64,000 nt of DNA from Hirsutella rhossiliensis (GCF_020360975.1 NW_025408680.1:1798001-1862000), one strand, 5' to 3'; positions 11,458 to 21,715 are shown, counted from the first letter of the stretch. The notes: generated from the letters alone by a model not told the origin. Numbers and translations: made by a program.

Positions 11458-11810
11458 TAGCCTGCCGTAGTCGCCGAGAGTTCTGTTTTCGTTGTGGTGA
11501 GTTTATCCGAAGTTTGGCCACGTGGCGCGTGCGCCTCGCGATCGGCGCGTAAAAGCTTTTGGATGGCCTCCCAGACGCCTTGGAAGGTCTCCCCGTGCAC
11601 CAGGCTGGCGATATGTCGGTAGGCTTCTCGTACGTGTTCCTCGGGCTGGTCTCGGTCCGCAGGAGGGTCAGGATTAGTGCGCGATGCCGTTGTGAACGCT
11701 CCTTGGCCGGCATTGGGGTGGTGCATGCTCTGCGCCAACCCTTTCTTGCCGCCGTCGATCACCATCGGCACCTCGTCCACCCCTCCGGCGCTCTGAGCGC
11801 GACGCGCCAT
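11458..11810 (-). pseudogene. LINE ORF1 N-terminal part (separated from the rest by insertions)
   Basis: ATG at 11,810 (MARRAQSAGGVDEVPMVIDG). About 117 residues are read before the frame enters the pogo terminal repeat at 11,455. The composition (charged, helical, ending KTELSATTAG) fits the N-terminus of a Tad-type ORF1, and the remainder of that ORF with its zinc knuckles resumes at 3,003 on the same strand. The assignment rests on this collinearity more than on a domain. Confidence 0.6.
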
Positions 11811-12340
11811 TGCGTCGAGGGCGAATCGAGGGTGTAGATTCCGATGGAAGTGTCAAAAACGATTTTAGGGAGTGCGTTGGCCCTCAAGCGTCTAAGTGCT
11901 CCTCTGCGCCTCCGTCTGCTTCTCCCAAGTGTTTAATGATCAAGAGAAAAAATAGGTGGAAGAGGTATTCCTGATCGGTAACATCCGACTCATTGATTTG
12001 ACGGTCGAGCGGTGATTGGTATAGTAGATAGATGAGTAGTAGGAAGGGAAAGAAGGATAGAGGAGTGGTACGATACCTTGAGCGCTGATCTCTCTCGATC
12101 CGGTTCCTTCGCTGCTTGACGTGATAGATCGTGACATAAACTAGTGGCCAAGTCTTACTTGGTTCTGTTGTCGTGAAAACGGGTTAACGATCTAGGTCCG
12201 GAGGTTACCTAGTCGGGCTGACTCTAGCAAAGGCGACTGAGAAGGATGAATAATGTTGTTGTTAAGCGGTGGTATCGAACCTTCTAGATGACAACGTCAT
12301 CTAGGCGGCCTGGGTGGCGACATCGCCACCACAAGGCAGC
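11811..12340. other. No gene seen; likely LINE 5' region and unassigned sequence
   Basis: The part next to 11,810 should be the LINE 5' untranslated region. The rest has no supportable ORF. A 9-bp perfect inverted repeat with a 3-nt loop lies at 12,284-12,304 (CTAGATGAC-AAC-GTCATCTAG). Confidence 0.35.
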
Positions 12341-12349
12341 CACAGGTGA

Positions 12350-13425
12350 CAGAACTATAAGGAGTAACTTTTTGTTAGAGAGGAGGAAGAATCGAAGGAT
12401 AAGGAACTCAATCAATTCATCACTTGCATTCTCTCTTCGCGAGATCTGTCGGGTCCCTGATCTATGCTATCGAGGCGTCTCGATACTTGATCTTCAATAG
12501 ACTGCCGGGTCTCCAACCCCCGAGGCCCCCAAGCACCGTCGCACAGTGAAATGCGAGCCTAGTCTCAGGCCGGCAAGGGATGTCCTATACCCTTCTCCAG
12601 AGCGTATCAAGGAGAGAAATAACATCGGAAGACGTCATCTCCGACTTTTCAAAGCTCTGTTTCTTAGACAAACCGAGCTCATCGGCGAGAGTCGGTATCC
12701 ACTAATCCCCCGCCCCCCCCCTCGGCGCGTCAGCGAAAAGCAGATGCGGGCGAAGAACACGATGGCGAGAGTACAACTTACTCGACCGATCTCGTAAGCC
12801 GGGCCACAGCCTCGCGCTATCGCTCGTGACGAGAATTTAAGGGACCAGAACGATGCTCGACTTGGGTCGGATTGCTGCTTAGGCCTCATAACCTTCCACT
12901 CGGCCTCGTTGACAAGAAGACACCAAACGTCTTCAGCCGAGCTGGCGTTCTGAATGGTCCGTACACACTTGTATTCGTGGGGTCCTAGACAGGGGCGTTC
13001 AGTGACTGAGTCCTGGATATACATCTTCAGAAATGCCTGAAAGTACGACATAGCCTCCCTTGACCCAAGGCAGAGGTCAAACCAGGCGTTCTCCGGGTCG
13101 ATTTCAATAGATCGAGCAAAACTATATAACAGAACACGCGTTAGTGGCTGTTCGGCTTCATACATGCAGATAAGATGAGAAGCGATTAATTGCAATACGG
13201 TCTCGCGACCTACTCTTCCCAATTCTCCCATATCCCCTCTCGGCGCTTTTTAGTTTCCGGATCCAGATAAGAGTTCACCTCAAGTGGATGTTCACGGTAT
13301 TGCTGCAGCGTGGCCAGAGCCTCTTTCGGGTTAAAGGTCCTCATGCGAGGTCGACGGAAGAGAGTGGGCTCCGGGGCTAGGTTGGACTGACCACTGGGGC
13401 CAGGCACGTGTTGGTTCGCAACCAT
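12350..13425 (-). pseudogene. DUF3435-like tyrosine recombinase, broken N-terminal remnant
   Basis: Exon 1 13,425-13,214 (ATG start MVANQHVPGPSG), intron 13,122-13,213 (GTAGGT ... CACTAACG ... TAG), exon 2 13,121-12,782, intron 12,703-12,781 (GTAAGT ... GCTGACG ... TAG), exon 3 from 12,702. Exon phases agree. Exon 2 carries ENAWFDLCLGSREAMSYFQA and TERPCLGPHEYKCVRTIQ. Exon 3 leads to a helix followed by LGGLGGWRPGSLLKIKYRD, which looks like box I with its Arg. It is broken by an extra A in a run (about 12,658-12,661), a TAG at 12,585-12,587 and more stops beyond about 12,460. The C-terminal catalytic part is missing. Identification comes from pattern similarity to the intact DUF3435 gene 5 kb to the right; a close relative of that family cannot be excluded. 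Confidence 0.58.
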
Positions 13426-13789
13426 GGTAGAGACTGGGGACGAGACAGAGGCGACAAAGTTCACAAGGGAGGAGGGCAACCGGAAGAACTCAGGGCGATT
13501 GGAAGAGAGACGAGCGACGAGGTGGAAGAAAAGTAGGGGGGAGGGAGGAGAGAGGGGGGGAAAAGGGAGAAGGCAGAAGTGGGAGACGGCAGGGCAGAGG
13601 ACATAATGGCAGCGGAAAAGAGACTCCAACACAAGGCAGGGGTTGCAGGCAAGAAGGCGGATCTGAGCGCCCAAACGCCGCGGCGCGGTACTTCTGTCGC
13701 CAATGGCTGCCAAAGTAAGATATTCTCCTTCCGCGTGAAGATACGTGCATAAGAAGTCATAGGGTGAGGCTTCAACCACTAATCACTTC

Positions 13790-14130
13790 GTGACTAACTG
13801 GAGAAGGAAAACCCAAATCGCGCTGGCGCATGTCTATTGGCTTCAGGAGACGTGTCCAGAGGTGTCGGTGTTTTGGGTCTATGCGAGCATCGCCGAGCGC
13901 TTCCGCCAGTCCTTCAACACGATTGCGCAGGATTGCAAGATTCCAGGGTATGACAACCCAAAGACAGATGTGTTACTGCTGGTGAAGAGATGGCTAGAAA
14001 AGAAGGACTGTGGGCGGTGGCTCTTGGTCATTGACAATACCGACGACATGGAGCTCTTTTTCAATCCGCGTGGGCCGACTACGAGCACATTCGCGAGTGA
14101 CGGCAATTTCGCACGCTATCTTCCAGAGTG
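13790..14130 (+). pseudogene. NB-ARC (NLR) gene fragment
   Basis: About 113 residues of a fungal STAND/NLR nucleotide-binding domain. A degraded P-loop end reads KTQIALAHVYWLQETCPE, then VSVFWVYASIAERFRQSF, and a Walker B-like GRWLLVIDNTDDMELFF. The frame ends at LPECNHG, where GC-rich Helitron sequence begins. The effector domain upstream and the ARC and repeat domains downstream are absent, so it is a relic. NLR genes in fungi act in heterokaryon incompatibility and innate recognition. Confidence 0.75.
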
Positions 14131-14132
14131 CA

Positions 14133-15640
14133 ACCACGGGCGGCCGAGGGGGCGGGGCCGAAGGTGTGGCGACGGCGGCGGACCCCATAGGGGGGAATAA
14201 GACGAGAACGTTCCTGCTCAAGGCGGCGAACCGAGTCTTTACGGAGCGGCCGCTGTCGCAAGTCGAGGTGATCGCGCACCTCCTAGGGTACCCGGCGGAG
14301 TTTAGCAGCGGCTCGGCGTGGGCGTACGTGAACGCGAACCAGCTCTACTGGGCCGTCTTCCGCCGGTGGCGGCACCTCCGACGGGCGAGCGGCGCGGAGG
14401 CGACGGGCGACGCGCCGGACGAGACGGTCGTCGTCGAGGAGGCCGGCCCGAGGATCCCTCTCGTCGAGGCCTACTGGCATAGGGGCGAGCTCCTACGGGG
14501 CCTCTGCCTTTATGACTACGCATCGCTCGTAAGGCTAAAGCGAAACGGCAGCGGCTCCAACTGTAGGGCGGGCTGGGGCGAGGTACCCTTCGCGGAGAGC
14601 TGGGCGTCGGGCATCGGCTAACAGCGCCTAGGGCGGCGGTACAGCACCTGGCCCTATTCGTGCCGTGGGAGTCCTTCCTCGGCGAGGAGGCAGGCGACAT
14701 CAACGACATCTGGGCGCGGGCGCGGGGGTCGCTGGCGCCGAGGGTCGCGCGGCTCGCAGACAATGTGCAGCTCCTCCGGCGGTCGGCGGAGGACGCGAAG
14801 CGCGACGCCAAGCAGTGGGCCGCCACGGCCGAGGAGGGCGGTATGACGGCGCCGCAGGCCGGCGATGAAGGCAGGGGGGGGGCCAAGGGGGGCGGGGAGG
14901 CGTACCGCGCCGGCGGGGCGGGCGACGCGGCGCGGCTCATCGACGTCGTCCGGAACGCCGCCGGCGCGGGACAAGTCACGGCGCAGTCAACAGAGCTGCT
15001 AGCGATGACGCAGCAGCTCTGCCGGTTCCAGCAGTCGGCGCTCGGGTCGGCGGCCGAGCTCGCGGCGACGGTAGTGGCGGAGGAGAGGGCAGGCAGGCGG
15101 GTGAACCTACCGGGCTCGGAGCTCTCGGGGGCGGCGCTGCCACGGCAAGAAGAGGTGCGGGCCATTAAGTCGCAGTGGGGGGCTTCGGCGAGGACGACAT
15201 GGACGTAACGGCGGCCGACGGCGACGTAGACGCTGGCACGGCGGCGGGGATGCGCGTGCGGCTCGGCCCGTCGAGCTCGTTCGTTGCCGCCGGCAGGGAG
15301 CTAGCGGGGCAGCTCACGCTCAACGAGAAGCAGGCCATCGCCCTCCTAATCGTGTGTCGGCAGCTCGACCGAATCCGGCGGGGCGACGAAGCAGGCGGCG
15401 ACGGCGGCGCTCAGCTCTGCCTGTTCATCGGCGGCGAGGGCGGCACCGGCATGTCGCGCGTCATTGAGGCGCTCGTCGAGCTGCTCGCCCGGAGGGACCT
15501 ATCGAGCCGGCTGCTGGTTACGGCGACGTCGGGGACGGCGGCAGCACGGATCAACAGCATCACACTACACTCGGCCTGTGGCCTTACGGTCGGTCAGGGC
15601 GGCCAGGCGGGAGGGGCGACGAGGGACGTAGACGGCGTAC
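14133..15640 (+). pseudogene. Helitron helicase, N-terminal part incl. Walker A
   Basis: Several frames in succession read as one protein. First NKTRTFLLKAANRVFTERPL and SQVEVIAHLLGYPAEF (about 14,195-14,310), then VPWESFLGEEAGDINDIWAR with VARLADNVQLLRRSAEDAKR (14,655-14,810), then LTLNEKQAIALLIVCRQLDR (15,320). The PIF1-type helicase domain follows, with Walker A GGEGGTGMS at about 15,430-15,456 and LLVTATSGTAAARINSITLH. The Walker A Lys is replaced by Met. Frame breaks near 14,620 and 15,180 and the loss of everything after about 15,640 make it non-functional. Confidence 0.82.
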
Positions 15641-16280
15641 GACGGCCAGCCCGGATTCCCCTCTCAACTCTATCGTCGCGAGCACCTCCGACCCGCCCGC
15701 ACGCCCTCTTCGCTATCGCATGCAGAAATAAGCTACCTACTATAGACCCATCGCTCTCTTGCGCCTCCTACCTTTACTAAAACGAACTGTTCTCCCTCCC
15801 GGGGTGCTGCTCCTAACGCAAATTGTCGCTGTAGAATTACTATTACTCTGCACATTACAGCGTTTGTCCCTTTTAAGGACAGCTTTAGCTTCCGAACCCG
15901 TTTCTTACGAAAGTGCCTGCCTCTAGACGTTCTCCGTGACCTCGTTTGTGTCCTGTGCGTTGCGCTTCCCCCTTCTCTTTTCCTTGCCAGCTTGCCGCCG
16001 CACCTCTCGGCTGCATTTAGCGGCGACGGGGGGCTTGTAGTTGCGCCTCGGCAGAAGGCGTCTTTGTTGCGGAAGCCGACTCCGCTTCTCGCCTATCGGT
16101 CATTGCTCTACATGGAGGATACGATTTTCTACTATAAAATATTATATGCCGTTCCTTAGTTGTGCAAGCCATAGGGACGACGGTCGTTGAAGTCGGCGGG
16201 TTCTACAAAGGCCGTTGCGGCGTTTGAGGCTGGCCGTAAGCCCGCCTCTACGGCGTTGCTTTCTTCCTCTCGCTAGCTCC
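15641..16280. other. Non-coding left part of the segment splitting the Helitron
   Basis: CT-rich, lower GC than the flanking helicase, without a supportable ORF. It is presumably part of the inserted or captured segment that also holds the MYND gene. Confidence 0.4.
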
Positions 16281-16850
16281 CTAGCTTGCCTTTGGCTTGC
16301 ATACCTTCTTGTGCACCTTCCAGTCCTCCTTTTGGTGTTGCCTGCTGCAGTACGCGATGGCCAGGCATCGGCTGCACCTCCTCGCCCCCGCCATCTCTCC
16401 ACAAACCCGGCAGGCCTTCCCCTCTGTGCTCTGCGCATCCTGCCCTTGCATTTGCGTCGCGCCCTTGTTTCCGCCCGCCTGCCCCGCCTCTGCCATCGTG
16501 TCCTGCATTTCCTGCCTCGTCCTAATTTCGCATCCTTCTTTGCCGCAGAACGACGACACGACCACGAGCACAAACGGCCTCTCTGCGTGTAGGTACGATA
16601 TCGGGCTCTGTAGAATCTCCTTTGCGGGTCCGCCGCAGCTCTCGCAGCGCACCCCTGCTGCCTTCCGACACGCTGCCTCGTGCTCCCGTAGGATCGGCCT
16701 TATCCACTGTAGGAACAGTGCACTGGCTGCGTGGTTCGGCCTCCCCTGGCCTACCTGCGTCACGAACGTCTTCGGGATGCTATGCTTGTACTTGAGCTCC
16801 GTGGCCCCGAATTCGCACCAGAACTCCACGGAAACGTTGCAAGTGGTCAT
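16281..16850 (-). CDS. MYND-type zinc finger protein, intronless, inside the Helitron
   Basis: ATG at 16,850, 189 residues, no intron. The C-terminus (about residues 147-184) is a complete MYND finger with the Cys/His order CRVC...CSRC...YCSRQHQ...H...C. MYND fingers bind proline-rich peptides or partner proteins. An upstream Cys pair (CESCGG, about residue 75) may be a second metal site; the rest is unfamiliar. The gene is antisense to the Helitron helicase and lies in the 2 kb segment that replaces the helicase middle, so it may be Helitron-captured or belong to another inserted element. The frame is intact. Confidence 0.75.
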   Translation of the reverse strand: MTTCNVSVEFWCEFGATELKYKHSIPKTFVTQVGQGRPNHAASALFLQWIRPILREHEAACRKAAGVRCESCGGPAKEILQSPISYLHAERPFVLVVVSSFCGKEGCEIRTRQEMQDTMAEAGQAGGNKGATQMQGQDAQSTEGKACRVCGEMAGARRCSRCLAIAYCSRQHQKEDWKVHKKVCKPKAS

Positions 16851-16944
16851 GCTGTAGTTGTTTTCCTAACTGCTCGATCGGTAGCTAGGGTAGACGCTTC
16901 TGCTCTTGTTCTCCTATTCGTGCCTTGGTGCTCCTCTTATGCTC

Positions 16945-17635
16945 CCTTCCTCTCGCTTACCCCGCAATCGTCATCACCGCTTTACTTGCCTTCTTGCTTT
17001 TTCTGCCTCTTCCCCGCGGCGGGATGGTGCCCGAATGGCCGCTTTCTTTACCTACCTTTTTTGCATGCTTTAGTTCCTAGCGCTACCGCCTGCTTGCGTT
17101 CTTTCTCTCGCCCTGTCTTTGTCTTGTTTGTCTCTCCAATCTTCGGCCTTCGTTCCTCAAGGCTCTTTGCGCAACCCATGAGGGGTTGCCTTACCCGTCA
17201 CGTTGTTGGAGGCCTTTTTTCTGCTGGCAGAATTACTCCCATACGCGCCTGGATATTTTCTGCCGGCAGATTGAAAGCGGTGTATTGTAGCAGAAATTAC
17301 TGCCGGCAGAATTACTAAGCACTCCCGTACGCGTCTGGATATTTTCTGCCGGCAGAATTAAAGCGGTGTATAGTAGCAGGAATTACAGCTGTAGTAAGGC
17401 AACCGCTCGTGGGTTGCGCAAAGAGCCCTGAGGGACGAAGCTGAAAGTTAGAATAATAAACGGCAGGCAGGCAGTAGCATTAGAAACCAAAAGCATGCTA
17501 GAAGGCAAGTGAAGAAAGCGGCCATTTGCGCATTCTTTTCCATCGCAGACTTGCAGAGGGAATTAGGGAATAAAAAAGGCAAGAACGCAACTAAAGCAGC
17601 GCCAGAGATTGCGGGGTAAGAGACGAGGAAGGGAA
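16945..17635. repeat. Long imperfect palindrome (about 260-bp arms) with tandem units at its tip
   Basis: The left arm (about 16,945-17,205) and the reverse complement of the right arm (about 17,375-17,635) share long runs. Examples are CCCTTCCTC/CTTACCCCGCAATC, AATGGCCGCTTTCTT, GCATGCTTT, and GGCTCTTTGCGCAACCCA with GGTTGCCTTAC. The tip (about 17,220-17,385) holds two tandem copies of an 80-bp unit, each with CTGCCGGCAG (itself a palindrome) near its ends and GGATATTTTCTGC inside. It lies at the right end of the segment that splits the Helitron helicase. Confidence 0.72.
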
Positions 17636-17639
17636 TATA

Positions 17640-18180
17640 ATGCTAGGCCACGGCGACGACAGCGCGACCCCGGTCCCGGCCGTCTTCGTCTCGTAGACGT
17701 CATCCCCGACCGGGCATTCCCCGGCCACCTGATCTCGGCGGAGCTCACGATGCACTTCGGGCCGCCGGCGGGCATCGTGCTGGTCTCAGAGACAACCAAG
17801 GACTTCCACTTTGTCGGATGCCGGCCGGGACGATCCTGCTAACGCCCATCAACGTCAAGATCCAGGCGCAGCGGAAGCGGCCGTGGCAGCGCAACGACGT
17901 CAGCCGCGAGGGCCTGCCGTGCGCCGCGGCCTTCGCTTGCACCGACTACAAGGTGCAGGGCTGGAAGCTGGAGGGCGTGGCGCTGGAGCTCCGGGGCCCC
18001 CCGGGGGGGGGGGGGACTACGGTGGAGGGGAGGGCGGTGCCGTCGCCGTGTGACCCGTACAGTCTGTACGTGCAGCTGTCGCGGTGCCCGACGCTCGACG
18101 ACGTCGGAGGTGCAGGAGCGGGACCTAGTAGGGAGCCGGGTCTCCAAGGAGATGACGACGGCGCAGGCCCATATTATTAA
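17640..18180 (+). pseudogene. Helitron helicase, C-terminal part
   Basis: Starts with GDDSATPVPAVF (17,651), then HLISAELTMHFGPPAGIVLV and SETTKDFHFVG. After a 1-nt frame change near 17,815 it continues with PAGTILLTPINVKIQ, GLPCAAAFACTDYKVQG and YSLYVQLSRCPTLDD, then (other frame) ERDLVGSRVSKEMTTAQA. This is the last helicase block (motifs V-VI region) of the same protein whose Walker A lies at 15.4 kb. About 450 residues between them are missing. Confidence 0.82.
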
Positions 18181-18759
18181 GGTTCTACTGTTTACTAAGA
18201 ATCATCGACGACATTCGCGTCGCTTCTGCTTGTCGCGACGGACGCATCGGTTGAGACTGAATCTTGGTCAAGGGTGTCAAACGACATTCCGCCCCAGTCG
18301 AGGAGGTGTCCCGACCCACATGGGCACCGTTCTTGTGTATATAACTGGGACCTTCGTCCCCTTGACTTGGGCAGTGGTCAAGGCCAATAGACTCTCTATA
18401 ACCGTCATATGCATGGCATCTCTCATTTCCTTTTGACAAAGGGGACCAACCCCCCCGGCCGCGACCTCATCGCAACGACCGAGACGCGTGACGAATCCCC
18501 TACTATGAGTCTATGGCTGACACGCCTCGAATAGGAAGCTTAGAGAATTGGAAACGGGGCATATACGAAGTAGACCTGGCATATGGCACTGACATATGGC
18601 GCCCGGGGCGGAATGGAGACGAAACGCGAGATAAGATTATATATTATTGAAGATATAACGGTTAATGGCCTCCCCAATCAATTCAGGGGTGACCTAAACT
18701 ATCTTTCCTGAAAGTCCTTCTAAATCGAGGCAAGAATTAGGCTGTAACCATTCCATCCA
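18181..18759. other. No gene seen between Helitron end and DUF3435 stop
   Basis: Contains the 3' flank of the DUF3435 gene (minus strand). No supportable ORF or RNA gene was recognised. Confidence 0.4.
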
Positions 18760-21365
18760 CTACTTTCTCCCGCATATCATCTGACGGCGCTTGGCTTTTC
18801 GTTGTCGTCTATGCTTGACCTGCTCCGATGATCTGAGCGGGACCCCATGGACTGACTGGACATGGTTCCGAAAATGATCCAAATGCTTAAAAGTCTCTTT
18901 CCTGCATTTGGGATGGTCACATCTGATTGTCTCACCGCGCTGCTCGGCACGTTCCCGTTCTACCAAGTGCTGGTCGTCAAAGTGGTCATTCCTTACAGTT
19001 GGACGACACCATCGAAACGTCCGCTCTCCAAGAGGCAATTGCTCGTCGCCAATACAGTCCGGACACTGGGTCGCTTCCATGAGAAGCGGGAAGGGATCGG
19101 GTCCAGGCTCTGGCTCGGAACTGGCGCATAGCTCGGGTGACTCTTGCTTGATAGACTGCCCGACTTGGGCTCTCAGCCGGGTCCGGCTATTCTTTCCCGT
19201 CTCTTTCTTATCGCATAGAGCCACCATAAGGTCGATAGCCTCGATTCTGTGCTGGGAGATCTCCTTCTCGGTCCAGCTCCTAGGCTGACAGCAGAAAATC
19301 TCGGCCAGTCTGGCGCGCTCGGGCACGACGAGATCGATGGCTGGCTCCTCGTATTCCTCTTCTACCTCTCCTCGAGCTTGTGCCTCGACGTCCCAGGTCG
19401 GACGGTGGTAAAAGTAATACTCGCGATATCCTTTCACGATCCTCCTCTCGCGCTCTGCCCGCTTAGTCCTGATCTCATTCGTGAGTTTTCGGATATCCTC
19501 CTCATCCTCGTGGCCGTCGATTCGATACCGTCCCTGCTTGAGAGTCGCTCGCTTCTCTTCCAACACCACTATCTCCGGGTCCGGCGGCGTATTGGCCCAT
19601 ACCTCGTCGGGCACCATGTCCCTAACGGCCCGAGGGTCGCGGGTGAGGCTGACGTGTGCGAACATCCGGAATAGTTCATTCTGCTTCTCCTCCTCTAAGA
19701 AGGCATTCTGGATATCGAACCGGGCAATCTCATTCAGATATGCGCTGTAGAAAGTGGCAAACCTAGGGTCATGGCGCATCATCTGGTCACGGACTGTATC
19801 CGGTGCGTCGCCTAGAGAGCCAAACTGGTCAGTATTACCGCCCGTCCTGGAAGACCCTCTTCGCTGGCTAGTCTGTAGGGCGGGGCTTGACATACCATTG
19901 ACAGCGTTTGCAGCGCCTCTCCGAGCGAATCTCGGCGTCCAGGGCTTCTCGTGTCCCGAATCAAGGCTCTGCCGACCCATATCGTAATTCAGCTTGGAGT
20001 ATAGCATAGCTTCGTCGGCGGAAAGGGTAGTGCCATGAACCCGCCGGAAAACCGGCACCTTGAGCATTGACTCCTTCCACCGGAGCGGCGTAGATTGCGT
20101 CGGGCCCCAGACCTTCGTCTCAAACACACGGGATGCATTCGTCAAGCTTTGCGCATCAAACGCATGGTCATGCAGCGCCAGGGCGATGAGAACCATGATG
20201 GGGCAGAATATCAGCTTCCTGGTGGGGGTGAAGAAAAAGATGGTTCTAACTTGCAATGATTAGCATGTGCTATGAGGCTAATCGACTGGAGCGGCCTGAG
20301 GCGTACGGTTTGGGCTTGTTGTCTGCTCCCTTGTGGTTAATGAACTTGATGGCCATGACCGGGACGGAATTCCCGGTGGCAGGGTGACGGACGATCATCA
20401 TGAAGATATCCTCATAGCAGAGAGCTTTGGGACGACCACGCTTGGTCGTCTCCTGTGCGAGCAGCTCAGCCAGCTGATGAGATGCTTCATCTGTCGCCTC
20501 GTCCAACTCTTTCTCGCCGTCAGTTGACTGGACGACTTTCGAGCCAAAGAGCTCCTCGATGGAACCATCCTTCGGATTCTTCCTCTGACCATCCACTAAC
20601 TCGGCAGGCCGTGCCCCAGTGTAGCACAGAATCTGATAGCAGCCCGCCAGCTGGATGCGATGGCGCTCGAGGGCAAAGGTGCTGGCATCATACGCTATGT
20701 TGAAGGTCAAGATGACCCGGAGGCTGTCCACGTTTAGGACTGGCTTGCCATCAACGTTAGGCGCCCGGAGGCCAAACCGAGGAACTAGGACGTTATGGTG
20801 ATACTAATGGCGCGTTAGTAGACTCAGGAATCAGACATGATGTAGGGTGGCACGTCAGGGGTACCTTGTAGACCTCTTTACTGTCATTCCGGTCCATATA
20901 TCGTCCGGTAACAGTCGTGTAGAGCTGCTGGAACTGACGCATGTACTCTTCCGATGTACCCCATGACTTGACCTTATAATTTCCGCAGACGAAGAGGAAG
21001 AAGTCCATTGTGGTTTCACGAGCCAGGTTCCGGATTGTCGCCTTCCAGTCACCAATCCGATTATCAGTGCAGTACCTGTGTCGTCGAGTTTAGCCCTTAG
21101 TCCGAATGCCTGACGGGGATAGTACGACATACCGCGTCCATTTTCTAAAGATGCCAGTGACGTTGATCTTCGTTTCAACCGAGTACTTCGGCTTAACAAA
21201 ACGAACGACGCGCAGCTGCTTTCGGTTTCTAGCGTGCTCCTCTGCTGATAACGGCGCTGGCTTCACGACTCTCTCGCGCTCTTTGGCGGTGAAACGCTGA
21301 AGGAAGTCAAGGTGATGCTCTGGGGGAGCGTGCGCGAGGGGGTGTCGGGCGATCGCGGTCGACAT
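18760..21365 (-). CDS. DUF3435 tyrosine recombinase (Starship captain-like), five exons, intact
   Basis: Exons 21,365-21,133; 21,075-20,865; 20,803-20,307; 20,245-19,896; 19,811-18,760. All four introns (57, 61, 61, 84 nt) have GT..AG ends and CTAAC/CTGAC-like branch points, and the phases agree, giving 780 residues without a stop. The start MSTAIARHPLAHAPPEHH is chosen over the ATG-like codon 16 residues upstream. The DUF3435 core shows box I QLAGCYQILCYTGARPAELV (Arg213), KGADNKPKP before FFFTPTRKLIFCP, then WTPRFARRGAANAVNG (Arg423), MMRHDPRF (His444) and FYSAYLN (Tyr452/455), a plausible R..R-H-Y set. The C-terminus has a CPDC set and a C2H2-like finger (CDHPKC...H...H, about 690-740) plus a basic tail. 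DUF3435 proteins are the captains that mobilise Starships and relate to Cryptons. The 84-nt intron is a multiple of three. Confidence 0.88.
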
Positions 21366-21715
21366 GATTGCAAGTAGGTTTAGCGGGAAGGCGCAACTGC
21401 CAGTGTTAAGCATTTGAATGGGGGCGTATCCGCCATTTATGGTGGATGACGGCCATACTGGCTGGCTGGCAACGCGGCATTCTGCCTGGGCGGCTACAGT
21501 TGGACTCCTCGGACGAGGCAGGCCGAGGGAGTGAGCCAGGATTGGTGGCTCCTTAGCAAGGGGATTGTGGGCCGGCGTGGCACACAGCGCTTAGAGGTAG
21601 ACAGTACCTGGCAAGGCCCCGCTTCTAGCTGGTGTGCCTCGTTGCTGGAGCTGCTTAAAATGGCGGTACAAACCTCCGGATTGGGCCGCTCCAGCAGCGC
21701 TTCTTGCATTTAAAG
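21366..21715. promoter_or_regulatory. Upstream region of the DUF3435 gene up to the RIP boundary
   Basis: About 350 bp of normal-GC DNA between the DUF3435 start and the abrupt change to TpA-rich sequence at about 21,715. It should contain the promoter and, if this is a Starship, the 5' terminus. No TATA box or clear terminal repeat was recognised. Confidence 0.4.

Larger units (their letters stand above)
14133..18180 (+). mobile_element. Helitron remnant (helicase part), split by a 2 kb segment
   Basis: GC-rich coding remnants at 14,133-15,640 and 17,640-18,180 match consecutive parts of a fungal Helitron Rep-helicase. The Rep (HUH) nuclease domain is not present in the window, and no TC 5' start or CTRR 3' end with hairpin could be confirmed. 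The left edge abuts the NLR fragment. Confidence 0.75.

Noticed and set aside
12240..12330. Possible tRNA (B-box-like GGTTCGATACC on the minus strand next to a hairpin)
   Set aside because: No acceptor-stem pairing or A box could be fitted; the hairpin is isolated.
14302..15165. 287-residue minus-strand ORF
   Set aside because: Antisense shadow of the GC-rich Helitron helicase; Ser/Pro/Arg-rich with no protein features.
18862..19674. Plus-strand ORFs opposite the DUF3435 gene
   Set aside because: Shadows of the last exon, which has strong domain and splice evidence on the minus strand.
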